A DNA stretch of 64,000 nt from Paraburkholderia tuberum STM678 (GCF_902833905.1 NZ_CADFGP010000002.1:1-64000), one strand, 5' to 3'. Counted from the stretch's first letter, positions 40,305 to 49,967 are shown. Notes: generated by a model not told the origin, from the letters alone. Numbers and translations: made by a program.

Positions 40305-42770
40305 TCAACGCGCCGGCTGGTTCTGCGCGGCGGACTTCGGGTCCGCCCCCGCCGTTTCGTCGAGCGCCATCCGCAAGCCGACCACACCGGGGTCATCGGT
40401 CCGCGTGATCGTGAAGCCGCTGGCCTTCGCGAGCGCGATCATCGCGGTGTTCTCGCGCAACGCTTCACCGATCAGCCAGTGCGTGTCGCGCGCCCGCGCG
40501 TACGCGATGATCCGCTGCATCAGCAACTGGCCGAGACGCCGCCCTTTCTGATCCGAGCGCACGGTCACCGCGAATTCGGCCGTCTCGTTGTCGGGATCGG
40601 CCACCGCACGCACCACGCCGAGCGTCTGCGCGACGCCGTCTTCGTTGTCGACCGTCGCGATCAGCGCCATTTCCCGGTCGTAGTCGATCTGCGTCATGCG
40701 CGCGAGTTGCGAGTGGTCGAACGCGCCGACTGAAGCGAAAAAACGCAGCCGCAAATCTTCCGGCGTCATCGCCTGCACGAACTCGCGATGCGCGTTTTCG
40801 TCTTCGGGGCGAATCGGCCGCACCGTTACACGCATCCCCTGCCAGTCGATCGTTTCCTCGAAGCGGCGCGGATACGGCACGATCGCGAGACGGCTGCGCT
40901 GCGCGCCGAGCCGCAACACGGGATCGACCACCGTCACGCGGTCCCGGTAGACCCTGAGCTTCAACGACAGGCCGACGATCTCGCGCACGTCGCAAACCGC
41001 TTGCGACACCGCCGTCAACGCCGCGAGCGTCGGCTCCGGCGCGACCAGCCTCGCGTAGTGCGAACGCATGACGATATCGCGCGCGAGCATCGGATTGAGC
41101 GGCGGCAGGCCGTACACGTGCAACCCGCTGGAAACACCGTCGATCGGCGGTGCGGCGAAGCGGAACACGGGGCCGAAATTGTCGTCGTCGTGCAGTTCGA
41201 CGGCGACGTCGACGATGGGTTTTGCGGCGCCGTCGGCATCGGCGCCCGGCGCATCGGCGCCCGGCACATCGGCGCCCGACGCGTGGGCGCCCCCTCCTTG
41301 CGCACCCTCCACCCGCAACCCGAACCGCGACAGAAACCGCGCCGCCGCCGCCCCGGCCAGCTCGCTCGCGCCCGCCGCCAACGCTTCGCGAGCCTGCGCC
41401 AGAGCGGCGTCGATCGACTCGGGAATCTGCGCAGGCAGGCCTTCCGGCGTTTGCATCAGCAGTTCGCGGCCCAGCCGGTAATCGACCAGACGGGCGAAGG
41501 CGCGCGCGAGCCGCTGCGGCGTCGTGTGCACCGGGATACCCTGCGCATGCAGCGCGTCGCGCCTCGTCGCATCGACACCGCCGAAAAAGCACGCGAGCAG
41601 CCCGCGATACGCAAAGCGCTGATGCTCGATCAGCGCCTGCGCGACGTCGTCGACGGGCGCGCCATGCGTCGATGCGTGCACCACGACGGCGGTGCCGGTC
41701 TCGCGATACTCGCCGAGCAGCTTCAGCGCAGTGCCGAAGTGCTCAGGACGCGCGCCGTCGCCGAGCAGCAGCGGATTGCCGCCGACCGCGAGCGGCAGCG
41801 CCTCGCGCAGCGCGTCCGACGCCGCGGCCGGCCACGGCGCGAGCAGGCCGCCGGCGGCGGTGAACGCATCGCGCGCGAGCGTCGCGAGACCGCGGTCGCT
41901 AGTGATCAGCGTGGCGCTGGCGCCCGCCGCCACGCGGCCGACGCCGAGCGTTTCGATTTCGTCGAGCAGATCGTCGAGCGCGTCGACGCGCACGAGGCCC
42001 GCGCGCCGGAACGCCGCTGTGTAGAGACCGTCGGCGGGATCGTCGCGGCCGGAGCGCAGCGCGAGCACCGGCTTGTTGCGCGCCGCCGCGCGCGCGGCCG
42101 ACATGAACTTGCGCGCCGCCCGCACGCTGTCGAGTTCGAGCAGGATCGCGCGGGTGCCGGGGTCGCTCGCGAGGTAATCGAGCACGTCGCCGGCATCGAC
42201 GTCGGCCTCCGCTCCGAGCGCCACCGCGTGCGAAAAACCGAGCCCGCGCGCTCGTGCCCAGCCGAGCACTGCGTTGGTCAGCGCATTCGACTGCGACACC
42301 CACGCGACGCCGCCCGCCTTGACCGTGCATGACGGCGCGCCCAGATGCGCGCCGAGCGCCGGCGACACCACGCCGAGACTGCCGGGTCCGACGATGCGCA
42401 ACAGATGCGGCCGCGCCGCCGACAGCGCGTGCCGCAGTTCGAGCCGGTCTTCATCGCTGCGCACCTCGCCGACGATGATTACGGCGCGCGTGCCCATGCC
42501 ACCGAGCTTATGGATCAGCGAGGGCCACGTCGCGGGCGGCGTGCAGATCACCGCGACAGTGGGCGCCTGCGGCAGATCGCCGACGTCGGCAATCACCGGG
42601 TGGACGCCGAGCGTCGCGTGCTTCGGATTGACCGGCCACAGCGGGCCGTCGAAGCCGCCTTCCAGCACACGCGCCCAGACCATCGCGCCGGTGCTGCCCG
42701 GCCGCTCGGACGCGCCGATCACGGCGACGGATTTCGGGCGAAACAAGGCGTCGAGGTTGCGAACGGTCAC
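40305..42770 (-). CDS. Pat-like GNAT acetyltransferase fused to ADP-forming acyl-CoA synthetase domains
   Basis: An 821-aa fusion. Residues 1-130 are a CoA-binding domain (RPKSVAVIGASERPGSTGAMVW). Residues about 140-300 are a succinyl-CoA-ligase-like domain (GGVAWVSQSNALTNAVLGWA). The next part should be an ATP-grasp domain, but after FLSRFGLRVEG the sequence runs into a GADxPGADxPG repeat and re-enters only at the late NFGPVFRF segment, so the nucleotide-binding core with its lysine is missing. Residues about 650-800 are a GNAT acetyltransferase (RVTVRPIRPEDENAHREFV, QKGRRLGQLLMQRIIAYAR). The family includes the Salmonella protein acetyltransferase Pat, which acetylates and inactivates acetyl-CoA synthetase. 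Probable role: lysine acylation control of acyl-CoA metabolism. Confidence 0.85.
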   Translation of the reverse strand: MTVRNLDALFRPKSVAVIGASERPGSTGAMVWARVLEGGFDGPLWPVNPKHATLGVHPVIADVGDLPQAPTVAVICTPPATWPSLIHKLGGMGTRAVIIVGEVRSDEDRLELRHALSAARPHLLRIVGPGSLGVVSPALGAHLGAPSCTVKAGGVAWVSQSNALTNAVLGWARARGLGFSHAVALGAEADVDAGDVLDYLASDPGTRAILLELDSVRAARKFMSAARAAARNKPVLALRSGRDDPADGLYTAAFRRAGLVRVDALDDLLDEIETLGVGRVAAGASATLITSDRGLATLARDAFTAAGGLLAPWPAAASDALREALPLAVGGNPLLLGDGARPEHFGTALKLLGEYRETGTAVVVHASTHGAPVDDVAQALIEHQRFAYRGLLACFFGGVDATRRDALHAQGIPVHTTPQRLARAFARLVDYRLGRELLMQTPEGLPAQIPESIDAALAQAREALAAGASELAGAAAARFLSRFGLRVEGAQGGGAHASGADVPGADAPGADADGAAKPIVDVAVELHDDDNFGPVFRFAAPPIDGVSSGLHVYGLPPLNPMLARDIVMRSHYARLVAPEPTLAALTAVSQAVCDVREIVGLSLKLRVYRDRVTVVDPVLRLGAQRSRLAIVPYPRRFEETIDWQGMRVTVRPIRPEDENAHREFVQAMTPEDLRLRFFASVGAFDHSQLARMTQIDYDREMALIATVDNEDGVAQTLGVVRAVADPDNETAEFAVTVRSDQKGRRLGQLLMQRIIAYARARDTHWLIGEALRENTAMIALAKASGFTITRTDDPGVVGLRMALDETAGADPKSAAQNQPAR
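41237..41281. repeat. three 15-bp in-frame tandem repeats
   Basis: CATCGGCGCCCGGCG-type units at 41237-41251, 41252-41266 and 41267-41281 differ only at the last positions. On the coding (minus) strand they encode GAD-x-P pentapeptides. They sit where the ATP-grasp core of the host gene should be. Confidence 0.85.
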
Positions 42771-42884
42771 GGGCGCTCCATGCGGTTGGACAGGAATTGG
42801 AGCCGGCTTCGCGGCGAGGCGGGTGGTTCCGTCAGCATAGGCGAAGTCGCGCGCTGGCGCGGGACGTTGTTGCGGCGGAAAAGT

Positions 42885-42915
42885 AAAAAGCCGCGTCGAA
42901 CGACGCGGCTTTTTT
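42885..42915. terminator. bidirectional terminator between prfC and the Pat-like gene
   Basis: AAAAAGCCGCGTC-GAAC-GACGCGGCTTTTT is a perfect dyad with A and T runs on both sides. It lies 27 bases past the prfC stop. Confidence 0.9.
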
Positions 42916-42941
42916 GCTTCGAAACCAGCGGACGCGCGGTT

Positions 42942-44543
42942 TTACATCGCCTTTCTGAACGGCGCCCCCGAGTGCTCGCGCAACTCGTTGAACACGATCT
43001 TCGGCCACGCCTTCTGCGCGACTTCGATCTCCGATACGTGCGAGGCCAGATAGGTCGGCGCATCGGACGCGTCGAGCGCGATCCGCGCCGAGTACGAGTC
43101 GGTGAAGCGGCGCAGCTCGGCCGCATCGTCGCAGGTCACCCAGCGCGACAGCCGGTAACGCGCCGGCGCCATGCGCACGACGACCTTGTATTCCGTCGAC
43201 AGACGGTGCGACACCACTTCGAACTGCAGCTGCCCGACCGCGCCGAGAATCATCAGACCGCCGGCTTCGGGACGGAACACCTGGATCGCGCCTTCCTCGC
43301 CGAGCTGCTTCAGCGCTTCGCCGAGCTGCTTCGCGCGCATCGGATCGACCACTTCGACGGTCTGGAAAATTTCCGGCGCGAAGAACGGCAGGCCGACGAA
43401 CTGCAGCTGCTCGCCTTCGGTCAGCGTATCGCCGAGACTCAGCGTGCCGTGGTTCGGAATACCGATGATGTCGCCCGGATACGCCTCGCTCACCGTCTCG
43501 CGACGCTGCGACAGGAACGTGACCACGTTGTTTGCGCGGAACGTCTTGTTCGAGCGCGTGACCTTCACCGCCATGCCGCGCTCGAAACGTCCCGAGCACA
43601 CGCGGATGAACGCGACGCGGTCGCGGTGCGCGAGGTCCATGTTCGCCTGCACCTTGAACACGACGCCGGTGAACTTCGACTCTTCCGGCTGCACCGGACG
43701 CTGTACGGTCATTCGCATCGACGGCGGCGGCGCGAGGTCGACCAGCGCGTCGAGAATCTCCTTCACGCCGAAGTTGTTGATCGCCGAACCGAACAGCACC
43801 GGCGACTGCTGGCCGGCGAGGAACTGCTCACGGTCGAACTCGGGCGTCGCGCCGCTGATCAGATCGATTTCTTCCTTCGCACGCACCCACGCATGGCCGA
43901 AACGGCGCTCGCCTTCCTCGTTGCTCAGTGCCTGCAGCGTTTCGACCGCGCCGCCGGCCGTGTCCTGACCGGCGCGGAACACGCGCACCTGATCGCGCTG
44001 GACGTCGTAGACGCCCTGGAAATCCTTGCCCATGCCGATCGGCCATGTGAAAGGCACCGCCGCCACGCCGAGGTGCTGCTCGATCTCATCGAGCAGTTCG
44101 AGGGGCTCGCGCACTTCGCGGTCGAGCTTGTTGATGAACGTGACGATCGGCGTCTTGCGGCTGCGGCAGACTTCCAGCAGCTTCAGCGTCTGCGCTTCGA
44201 CGCCGTTCGCGCCGTCGATCACCATCACGGCGGCGTCGACCGCGGTCAGCACACGGTAGGTGTCCTCGGAGAAGTCTTCGTGGCCCGGCGTGTCGAGCAG
44301 GTTGATCACGCAATCGCCGTACTCGAACTGCATCACCGAGCTCGCGACCGAAATGCCGCGTTGCTTTTCGATTTCCATCCAGTCGGACGTCGCGTAGCGG
44401 TTGCTCTTGCGGCCCTTCACGGTACCGGCGATCTGGATCGCGCCCGAGAACAGCAGCAGTTTTTCGGTGAGCGTGGTTTTACCCGCGTCCGGGTGGGAAA
44501 TGACCGCGAACGTGCGGCGGCGTTTGAGTTCGGAGACTGACAT
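42942..44543 (-). CDS. prfC: peptide chain release factor 3
   Basis: A 533-aa translational GTPase. G1 is SHPDAGKTT (17-25), G3 DTPGHEDF, G4 NKLD. KGRKSNRYATSDWMEIEKQRGISV is the RF3-type switch region that separates it from EF-G. RF3 recycles RF1/RF2 from the ribosome after termination. Length matches the E. coli protein (529 aa). Own terminator downstream. Confidence 0.96.
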   Translation of the reverse strand: MSVSELKRRRTFAVISHPDAGKTTLTEKLLLFSGAIQIAGTVKGRKSNRYATSDWMEIEKQRGISVASSVMQFEYGDCVINLLDTPGHEDFSEDTYRVLTAVDAAVMVIDGANGVEAQTLKLLEVCRSRKTPIVTFINKLDREVREPLELLDEIEQHLGVAAVPFTWPIGMGKDFQGVYDVQRDQVRVFRAGQDTAGGAVETLQALSNEEGERRFGHAWVRAKEEIDLISGATPEFDREQFLAGQQSPVLFGSAINNFGVKEILDALVDLAPPPSMRMTVQRPVQPEESKFTGVVFKVQANMDLAHRDRVAFIRVCSGRFERGMAVKVTRSNKTFRANNVVTFLSQRRETVSEAYPGDIIGIPNHGTLSLGDTLTEGEQLQFVGLPFFAPEIFQTVEVVDPMRAKQLGEALKQLGEEGAIQVFRPEAGGLMILGAVGQLQFEVVSHRLSTEYKVVVRMAPARYRLSRWVTCDDAAELRRFTDSYSARIALDASDAPTYLASHVSEIEVAQKAWPKIVFNELREHSGAPFRKAM

Positions 44544-44850
44544 CGGGTCTGGCGGTCACGGAAAGGGGTTCAGGCGGTTCCCGGCGGCCGTGCGCGGCCG
44601 GTATGCCGCGCGTGGCGCGGCGGCGTCGAGCTGCGAGAATCAGGCGCGGGCCCGGATCGGCCGGCGCTCGCACCGCGTCCGAAAACGGGTGGCGAACGGG
44701 TCACGACCCAGCGTTCGACAATGCGGGAATCGCTGGCGCAAAAACGGCGCAAGGTGCGAATGATACACGTCTGGCGCGACGGCCGGGGGAAAGGGCCCCG
44801 GCGCCGGACGGGGCGACGGCGCGAGCGTCGGCGCGCCGCGCATGCTTCTG

Positions 44851-44873
44851 GCAAAGGTGAGCGTTTTCGGGAC
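44851..44873. repeat. 23-bp direct repeat, copy 1
   Basis: GCAAAGGTGAGCGTTTTCGG followed by GAC; identical to copy 2 at 45197-45219, start-to-start distance 346 bases. Confidence 0.9.
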
Positions 44874-45196
44874 TTACGGCGGCGAATATCGATTTGCGGT
44901 CAAAGGTGAGGATCGCGAAGCGCATGCACGCACCTGCCAGGTCGCGGGCGCCACCAACGCGATGCGCGGGAAAACGGCGATAAAGCTTCGCACCGCTATG
45001 AACAGGTTCCGGCTCGACGCCTGGAAACGCCCGCCAGCAAAGGCTGTCGCGGGTTTTCTGCGAGCGGCGCGGGCGGGGCGGCACGATGGCGATTCGCACT
45101 CGCGGAGGTGCGTCGCGCGACAAAGCCTGGCTCACCGAAGCATCCCGCGAGGTTCGAATGCATCGGTAAATATCGCCGTATACGTTCAGGCGTCAC

Positions 45197-45219
45197 GCAA
45201 AGGTGAGCGTTTTCGGGAC
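45197..45219. repeat. 23-bp direct repeat, copy 2
   Basis: Identical to 44851-44873. A shorter relative, CAAAGGTGAGGATCG, is at 44900-44914. Confidence 0.9.
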
Positions 45220-45295
45220 CTTTGCAACGGTGCGGAACGGATCAAACCACGCATCACTTCAGAGAACACGGACGCATCGGCACCCACGATGAAGC

Positions 45296-45598
45296 TCAAC
45301 CTTCGATCAGAAACCGCTCGCGATTTTTGCCGACGAGCCAGGCCGGCGAGCGCCCACGGCCGCTCCAGGTTTCGCCGGTCTTCGGATTGCGGTACTTGGC
45401 GACGGACGTCGTCGACGACGACTTGCGGCGCGGCTTCGGCGAGGCGCTCGTCAAGCCGAGTTCTTCGGCGGTCAGGTCGTATTCGGCAATCTTCTGCTTG
45501 ATATCGGCGATAGCTTGCGAGACTTCTTTTTCGCGCGCGGCTGCGACTTCCTTGTGGAGTTTTTCGAGTTGCGCAGTCAGCTGTTTGTAAGAGGCCAT
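45296..45598 (-). CDS. H-NS-family histone-like nucleoid protein
   Basis: A 100-aa protein. The ATG at 45598 (MASYKQLTAQLEKLHKEVAA) gives the N-terminal oligomerisation coiled coil (1-55). A Ser/Lys-rich linker follows, then the H-NS DNA-binding core (YRNPKTGETWSGRGRSPAWL) at about 70-90. It binds and silences AT-rich or foreign DNA. The longer frame upstream is rejected because the family begins at MASYK. Typical size for Burkholderia H-NS paralogues. Confidence 0.93.
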   Translation of the reverse strand: MASYKQLTAQLEKLHKEVAAAREKEVSQAIADIKQKIAEYDLTAEELGLTSASPKPRRKSSSTTSVAKYRNPKTGETWSGRGRSPAWLVGKNRERFLIEG

Positions 45599-45724
45599 GC
45601 CGGTGTTCCCCCCCTCGGTTGGACGCACTGCGATGAATCGCGATGAATGGTTGGCGGACACTATCAGACGAATAAATCACAGGATAGTGAATCGCGCGGC
45701 CGAGCGCATGCGCGACGGCCCCGC

Positions 45725-46930
45725 TCAATCGTCGATCGCATCGTAGACGCGGCGTTCGAAGTCGATGGCCATCGGGAAGGGGTCGATCGAGCGGCGCTGG
45801 ATCAGCATCAGGCCGATCATGTTCTCGACCGGATCGGCGAACCAGCTCGTGCCGTACGCGCCGGGCCAACCGAACGAGCCGAGCGAGCGGTAGCCGAGCG
45901 GCAATTGCTGCGCCGGATCATCGACGATCGACAGGCCGAGGCCGAAGCCTTGCGCCGCCCAGATCACGTGACCGAAGGCAGGCAGGCGGCGCTGGTCGCG
46001 GCTCAGGAAATTGCTGCGCATCAGGTCGACCGAGCGATGCGACAGCAGCCGCGTGTCGCCGACGCGGCCGCGCCCGAGCAGCAGTTGCGCGAATCGCAGA
46101 TAATCCTCGGCGGTCGAGACCAACCCGCCGCCGCCGCTCTGAAAGCGTTGCGGATTGGCCCAGCGGCTCGCCGCCGCATGATCCTCGACCACACGACGCC
46201 GCGTGCCGGGATCGATGTTGTACGCGGTGGCGAGGCGCGCAAGCTGTGCGTCGGGCACCCAGAACGCGGTGTCGCGCATGCCGAGAGGCGCGAAAATGCG
46301 CGTGCGGAAAAACTCCCCAAGAGTCATGCCGCTCACGCGTTCTATCAGCACGCCGAGCACGTCGGTCGCCACGCCGTAGTGCCAGCGCGAGCCGGGCTGG
46401 AACATCAGCGGCAACGCGGCGATGCGCGCAAGCCATGCGCTGTTGCCGCCGCTCGCCTCGAAGCCGTTGAACGCGGCTGCGTAGGCTTCGCCAAGCGGAC
46501 CCGTCGCCGTGAAGTGATACGCGAAGCCCGCGCGATGCGTGAGCAGGTCGAGCACCGTAATCGGCACGCGTAACGGATCGGTCTGGTCGAGCGGGCCGGT
46601 CGGGTCACGCAGCACGCGCGGCGCGGCAAGCTCGGGCAGCCACCGCGAGATGGGCGCATCGAGCGCGAGGCGGTCTTCCTCGATCAGCATCATGATCGCG
46701 GCGCTCGTCACCGGCTTCGTCATCGATGCGATGCGAAACAGCGTGTCGCGCTCCATCGGCAATTGCGCGGCTTCGTCGCGTAGGCCTGCCGGTTCGAAGT
46801 AGCCGATTTCGCCGCGCCGCCATACGAGCGACACCACCCCCGCCACTTCGCCCCGTTCCACGTAGCCCTGCATCGCGTTGGTCAGCGTAGCGAGCCGGGT
46901 CGCGGCAAGTCCTGCTATCTGCATGTACAT
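45725..46930 (-). CDS. serine hydrolase, beta-lactamase class C/esterase family
   Basis: A 401-aa protein. The catalytic SxxK motif is S69-M-T-K72 (RIASMTKPV) and the Tyr motif is Y138 (LTHRAGFAY), with a late GGGGLVSTAEDYLRF and a C-terminal FGWPGAYGTSWFADP. This is the beta-lactamase/EstB/LovD-like family, mostly esterases or D-amino peptidases rather than drug-resistance enzymes. No signal peptide from the ATG at 46930, so probably a cytoplasmic esterase. The frame upstream to 47017 is rejected. Confidence 0.86.
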   Translation of the reverse strand: MYMQIAGLAATRLATLTNAMQGYVERGEVAGVVSLVWRRGEIGYFEPAGLRDEAAQLPMERDTLFRIASMTKPVTSAAIMMLIEEDRLALDAPISRWLPELAAPRVLRDPTGPLDQTDPLRVPITVLDLLTHRAGFAYHFTATGPLGEAYAAAFNGFEASGGNSAWLARIAALPLMFQPGSRWHYGVATDVLGVLIERVSGMTLGEFFRTRIFAPLGMRDTAFWVPDAQLARLATAYNIDPGTRRRVVEDHAAASRWANPQRFQSGGGGLVSTAEDYLRFAQLLLGRGRVGDTRLLSHRSVDLMRSNFLSRDQRRLPAFGHVIWAAQGFGLGLSIVDDPAQQLPLGYRSLGSFGWPGAYGTSWFADPVENMIGLMLIQRRSIDPFPMAIDFERRVYDAIDD

Positions 46931-47068
46931 CCTGTGTCGGTAAAAGAAAACGTGCGCGCGCCCAGGTCGCTTTGGGCGATCAAACCGAAAGATAAAACCT
47001 GTCCGGCGAAAGCGCACACGACGGCTTTCCTAATTGCCGATCCCGATTGGCGGACACAATGACGACAT

Positions 47069-47272
47069 TCAGGCTTTCTGCCGTTTTTCCAATGCGCAAA
47101 GCGCGGCATCGAGGCGTTTGACGCGGGTTGCCTGCGCCGGCACGAGAACCGCGCCGGAAACGTGCTGAAGGCGGTTACGCCAGTAAGACAAGGGAATACG
47201 GTCTTCTGCGGAAATATGGGAAATTATCTGCTCGAGATGCTCGATGTCTTTTTCGAGTTGCTGATGATTCAT
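47069..47272 (-). CDS. small hypothetical protein
   Basis: A 67-aa protein starting MNHQQLEKDIEHLEQIISHI, with GGGGAAAGCA as ribosome-binding region. Heptad-like Leu/Ile spacing in residues 5-20 suggests a short coiled coil, followed by IPLSYWRNRLQHV and a basic tail. No family recognised; coding potential is judged from the ribosome-binding site and composition. Confidence 0.6.
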   Translation of the reverse strand: MNHQQLEKDIEHLEQIISHISAEDRIPLSYWRNRLQHVSGAVLVPAQATRVKRLDAALCALEKRQKA

Positions 47273-47737
47273 TGCTTTCCCCGGATTCTATTGAATTAGT
47301 GTTGAAGCAAAAAAATCGAAAGCATGAAGCCGCGTTGGCCCGCGCGGCCCAAAGTAATGCCCGCCAGCAGCGGAAAAACCTTCCTGAACTCCTTCTGCAT
47401 CGGAAAAAACCGGCAATTTCTGCTCGCCGGGTTAAATCCCAACGGTTTAAAAAAGAATACTGCTGTCAAATTTCACGTTCCGTTGCCTGCCGCACTGACT
47501 ACGTTCGACGTCCCGAGGGTAAAGATAAATCATGGTCCGGGCGCAAAGGATAATCGGTGCGCGGTGACTCAATGTTGTAAAAATGCCGCATGGGGCTTAC
47601 TTATCCAATTCGCATGCAAACCGCTTATCGGACACGCATTAGGCGCATGAATTTATGACGGCCATGTGGTAACCGGAATGGCACGAGCGTGGTCAGCGAG
47701 CGTATCGGGAATTGGCAGGGATTAACTGCGAACAGGC
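47273..47737. other. gene-free, AT-richer stretch
   Basis: About 465 bases of comparatively AT-rich sequence with no gene I can support. It may hold the promoter of the small minus-strand gene. The AT-rich content would make it a plausible H-NS target, which is inference. Confidence 0.45.
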
Positions 47738-47769
47738 GAAAAAAACCGAAGGCCGCCAACGGATCGGCC
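47738..47769 (-). terminator. possible terminator of the small lipoprotein gene
   Basis: On the minus strand GGCCG ... CGGCC is followed shortly by TTCGGTTTTTTT. It lies about 40 bases downstream of the lipoprotein stop. Short stem. Confidence 0.45.
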
Positions 47770-47810
47770 AGCCGCGCGCGCCGGCATTGCATCGGCACGG
47801 CGTCAGGAGC

Positions 47811-48074
47811 TTACTTCGCAGTCGCGCGGCAGGCGTAGATCAGGCTCAACGTACCGCCCTCGCTCGACTGGCGCACGACGTCGAACGCGCCATTGCAACT
47901 GGCGGCCGCCTGTTGCGAGCACAAGTCGGAACCGACCGGGCATTGCACGAGCGTGGTCGCACGGCCGTCCGGCAGGAACAGCGGCGCGCTGCTGCTGCAA
48001 CCGCCAAGCGCGACGATCGCGGCGACGGCCAGTATGTCGCGCGAGCGGCGCGCGAAGAAGGAATGGCATTTCAT
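47811..48074 (-). CDS. small lipoprotein
   Basis: An 87-aa protein. The ATG at 48074 (MKCHSFFARRSRDILAVAAI) gives a lipoprotein signal with lipobox ALGGC, the lipidated Cys near residue 26. The mature part has four more cysteines (VQC, DLC, ASC, YAC), which could form two disulfides. The GTG five codons upstream is less likely. Located after the sigma-54 activator gene on the same strand; no family recognised. Confidence 0.72.
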   Translation of the reverse strand: MKCHSFFARRSRDILAVAAIVALGGCSSSAPLFLPDGRATTLVQCPVGSDLCSQQAAASCNGAFDVVRQSSEGGTLSLIYACRATAK

Positions 48075-48173
48075 GGAGACCCCGGTCACGTCTTGTTTTT
48101 CGATCTCGCGATTGTGCCACGCTGCTCTCGTGCTGCGTCAGTTGGCGTGGCGCGGCTGGCCGGGCGCGGCGAG

Positions 48174-49640
48174 TCAAACGTCGATGCCGTGCGCGGCGAT
48201 CTTCTTGTACAGCGTCGCGCGGCCCATGCCGATCTGTTTCGCCGTGTCAATGACGCGGCCGCCGTTCGCGCGCAACGCGTCGCAGAGAAAGCGCTTTTCG
48301 AACGCGGCCATCGCGTCGCTCCACGAGGTGGGTTCGGCGGTGGCGGCCACGTCCACGCCGGCGGCCGCGACAGACGGGGGCCGCGCCGGTGCCACCGCAC
48401 CGCCCTGCCCCGAGCCGATGAACGGCGCGAGCACACGCGCATCGATGCGCTCGCTGTCGGACAGCATCACGGCGCGCTCCAATGTGTTGCGCAGTTCGCG
48501 CACGTTGCCGGGCCAGTCGTACGCGCACAGCAGGCGCAACGCGTCGTCGTGCAATTCGAAGTGGCTGCCGCCGCCTGCCTGCGCGGCCAGCTCCTCGAGC
48601 ATCGCGTAGGCAAGCGCCTCGATGTCGGACGGACGCTCGCGCAGCGCCGGCGCATGGATCGTCAGCACGTTGAGCCGGTAGAACAGGTCCGCGCGAAAAC
48701 GCCCGGCCGCGACGAGCGCCGGCAAATCGGCCGATGTCGCCGCGATGATCCGCACATCCGCGCGCACGATCCGATTCGAGCCGAGCGGCTCGAATTCCTT
48801 GTCCTGCAGCACGCGCAGCAGCTTGCCCTGCAACGGCAGCGGCATATCGCCGATCTCGTCGAGAAACAGCGTGCCGCCGTTGGCGAGCTCGAACTTGCCG
48901 ACCCGGCCCCTGCGATCCGCGCCGGTGTACGCGCCGGGTGCGGCGCCGAAGAACTCGACTTCGAGCAGCGTGTCGGGAATCGCCGCGACGTTGACGCCGA
49001 CGAGCGGCTTGTGCGCGCGCGCCGAGCCGCCGTGAATCGCATGCGCGAGCAGCTCCTTGCCGGTGCCGGTTTCACCCAGCAGCAGCACCGGCGCTTCGAG
49101 TTGCGCCGCGCGCCGCGCCTGGCGCTTCACTTCGAGCGACGCCGCGCTCGTGCCGACGAAGCTGCTGAACGTATAGCGCGCGCGGCGCGCCTGCGCGAGC
49201 GACTGACGCGTCGCGATCAGCTCCTGCTGCAACCGCGAGTACTGCGAAAAGAGGGGCGACAGCGCTTTCAGCTCGTCGAACAGCGCGAAGCCGACCGCGC
49301 CGATCGTCACCCCGGCATCGTCCTTGAGCGGCAGGCGCGTGACGACGAGCGGCTCGCGATCGGTCTCCATGATGTCGAGCAGGATCGGCTTGCCGGTGTT
49401 GACGACCTCGCGCATCAGACTGTTTGGAATCACCGCTTCGCAATCCCGGCCGATCGCCTGCTGCGGGTCAGCAAAGCCGAAGCGCGCCGCATACCGCTTG
49501 TTGATCCAGACGACGCGCGCCTGCCCATCGACGATGAAGGTGCCTTCGCTGAAGTTTTCGAACGTGCGAAACAGCGAATCCATCGCCCGACGAAGCACGT
49601 CGTCATAGGTGGCGGGCAGGCCCGTCCAGTCGGTCAACAT
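48174..49640 (-). CDS. PAS / sigma-54 AAA+ / Fis activator
   Basis: A 488-aa enhancer-binding protein. A PAS sensor occupies residues 22-130 ([21 protein letters not shown]). The AAA+ domain has Walker A GETGTGKE at 189-196, the sigma-54 loop as GAYTGA (Tyr for Phe) at 236-241 and Walker [10 protein letters not shown] Fis helix-turn-helix ([22 protein letters not shown]) ends the protein. It is divergent from a GntP-type permease with a sigma-54 promoter, its probable target. The pair resembles the Pseudomonas HbcR system, which controls a 3-hydroxybutyrate permease and dehydrogenase; the effector here is inferred from that analogy only. Confidence 0.88.
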   Translation of the reverse strand: MLTDWTGLPATYDDVLRRAMDSLFRTFENFSEGTFIVDGQARVVWINKRYAARFGFADPQQAIGRDCEAVIPNSLMREVVNTGKPILLDIMETDREPLVVTRLPLKDDAGVTIGAVGFALFDELKALSPLFSQYSRLQQELIATRQSLAQARRARYTFSSFVGTSAASLEVKRQARRAAQLEAPVLLLGETGTGKELLAHAIHGGSARAHKPLVGVNVAAIPDTLLEVEFFGAAPGAYTGADRRGRVGKFELANGGTLFLDEIGDMPLPLQGKLLRVLQDKEFEPLGSNRIVRADVRIIAATSADLPALVAAGRFRADLFYRLNVLTIHAPALRERPSDIEALAYAMLEELAAQAGGGSHFELHDDALRLLCAYDWPGNVRELRNTLERAVMLSDSERIDARVLAPFIGSGQGGAVAPARPPSVAAAGVDVAATAEPTSWSDAMAAFEKRFLCDALRANGGRVIDTAKQIGMGRATLYKKIAAHGIDV

Positions 49641-49665
49641 GCTGTCGCTGTCTCCGCTTATCGTT

Positions 49666-49714
49666 TTGATTGCATCAATCTCAATCGGTGGATGAATTTA
49701 TCTCCAAATTGAGA
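49666..49714. promoter_or_regulatory. candidate upstream activator sites for the permease gene
   Basis: Two dyads stand in the divergent region: TTGAT-TGC-ATCAA (49666-49678) and TCTCAAT (49679-49685) matched by ATTGAGA (49708-49714). They lie about 170-220 bases before the sigma-54 promoter, a usual enhancer distance. Confidence 0.5.
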
Positions 49715-49881
49715 CACCCGATAGGCCTTATGCATCATGACTTACCCTGGTTTCAGGCGTTCTTCACCGGATGGAAGTCCCGTTTCGGAGACGCTTGGGT
49801 ACAATCCGCCAACGATGCCTCGGCCCGCCGCTGCGCGGCCGCGCCATGCGCTACGGCATGCCAGCAGCAAAACGGCAGGCA

Positions 49882-49896
49882 TGGCATGGAACCTGC
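49882..49896 (+). promoter_or_regulatory. sigma-54 promoter of the GntP-type permease
   Basis: TGGCATGGAACCTGC has GG and GC separated by exactly 10 bases (49883-49884 and 49895-49896), close to the TGGCAC-N5-TTGC consensus. It is about 70 bases before the permease ATG. Confidence 0.68.
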
Positions 49897-49967
49897 GTTC
49901 CGAGCGCGCCGCGCCGTCGCTCGATCGGGACGGCAAACATGTAGAACAACCGGGCTATGGAGATTCA

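Larger units (their letters stand above)
44544..45295. other. 750-bp gene-poor stretch with a 23-bp direct repeat
   Basis: No convincing gene lies between prfC and the H-NS gene. Short open frames here lack ribosome-binding sites and family resemblance. It contains two identical 23-bp copies described separately. It also has alternating GC-rich and AT-rich segments. Confidence 0.55.

Noticed and set aside
45725..46930. Beta-lactamase resistance gene
   Set aside because: SxxK and Tyr motifs are those of the broad class-C-like esterase family and there is no signal peptide, so a periplasmic drug-inactivating role is not supported.
47273..47660. Possible small plus-strand genes (for example 47324-47650)
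   Set aside because: No ribosome-binding site, odd composition and no family resemblance; the AT-rich sequence is more likely regulatory.
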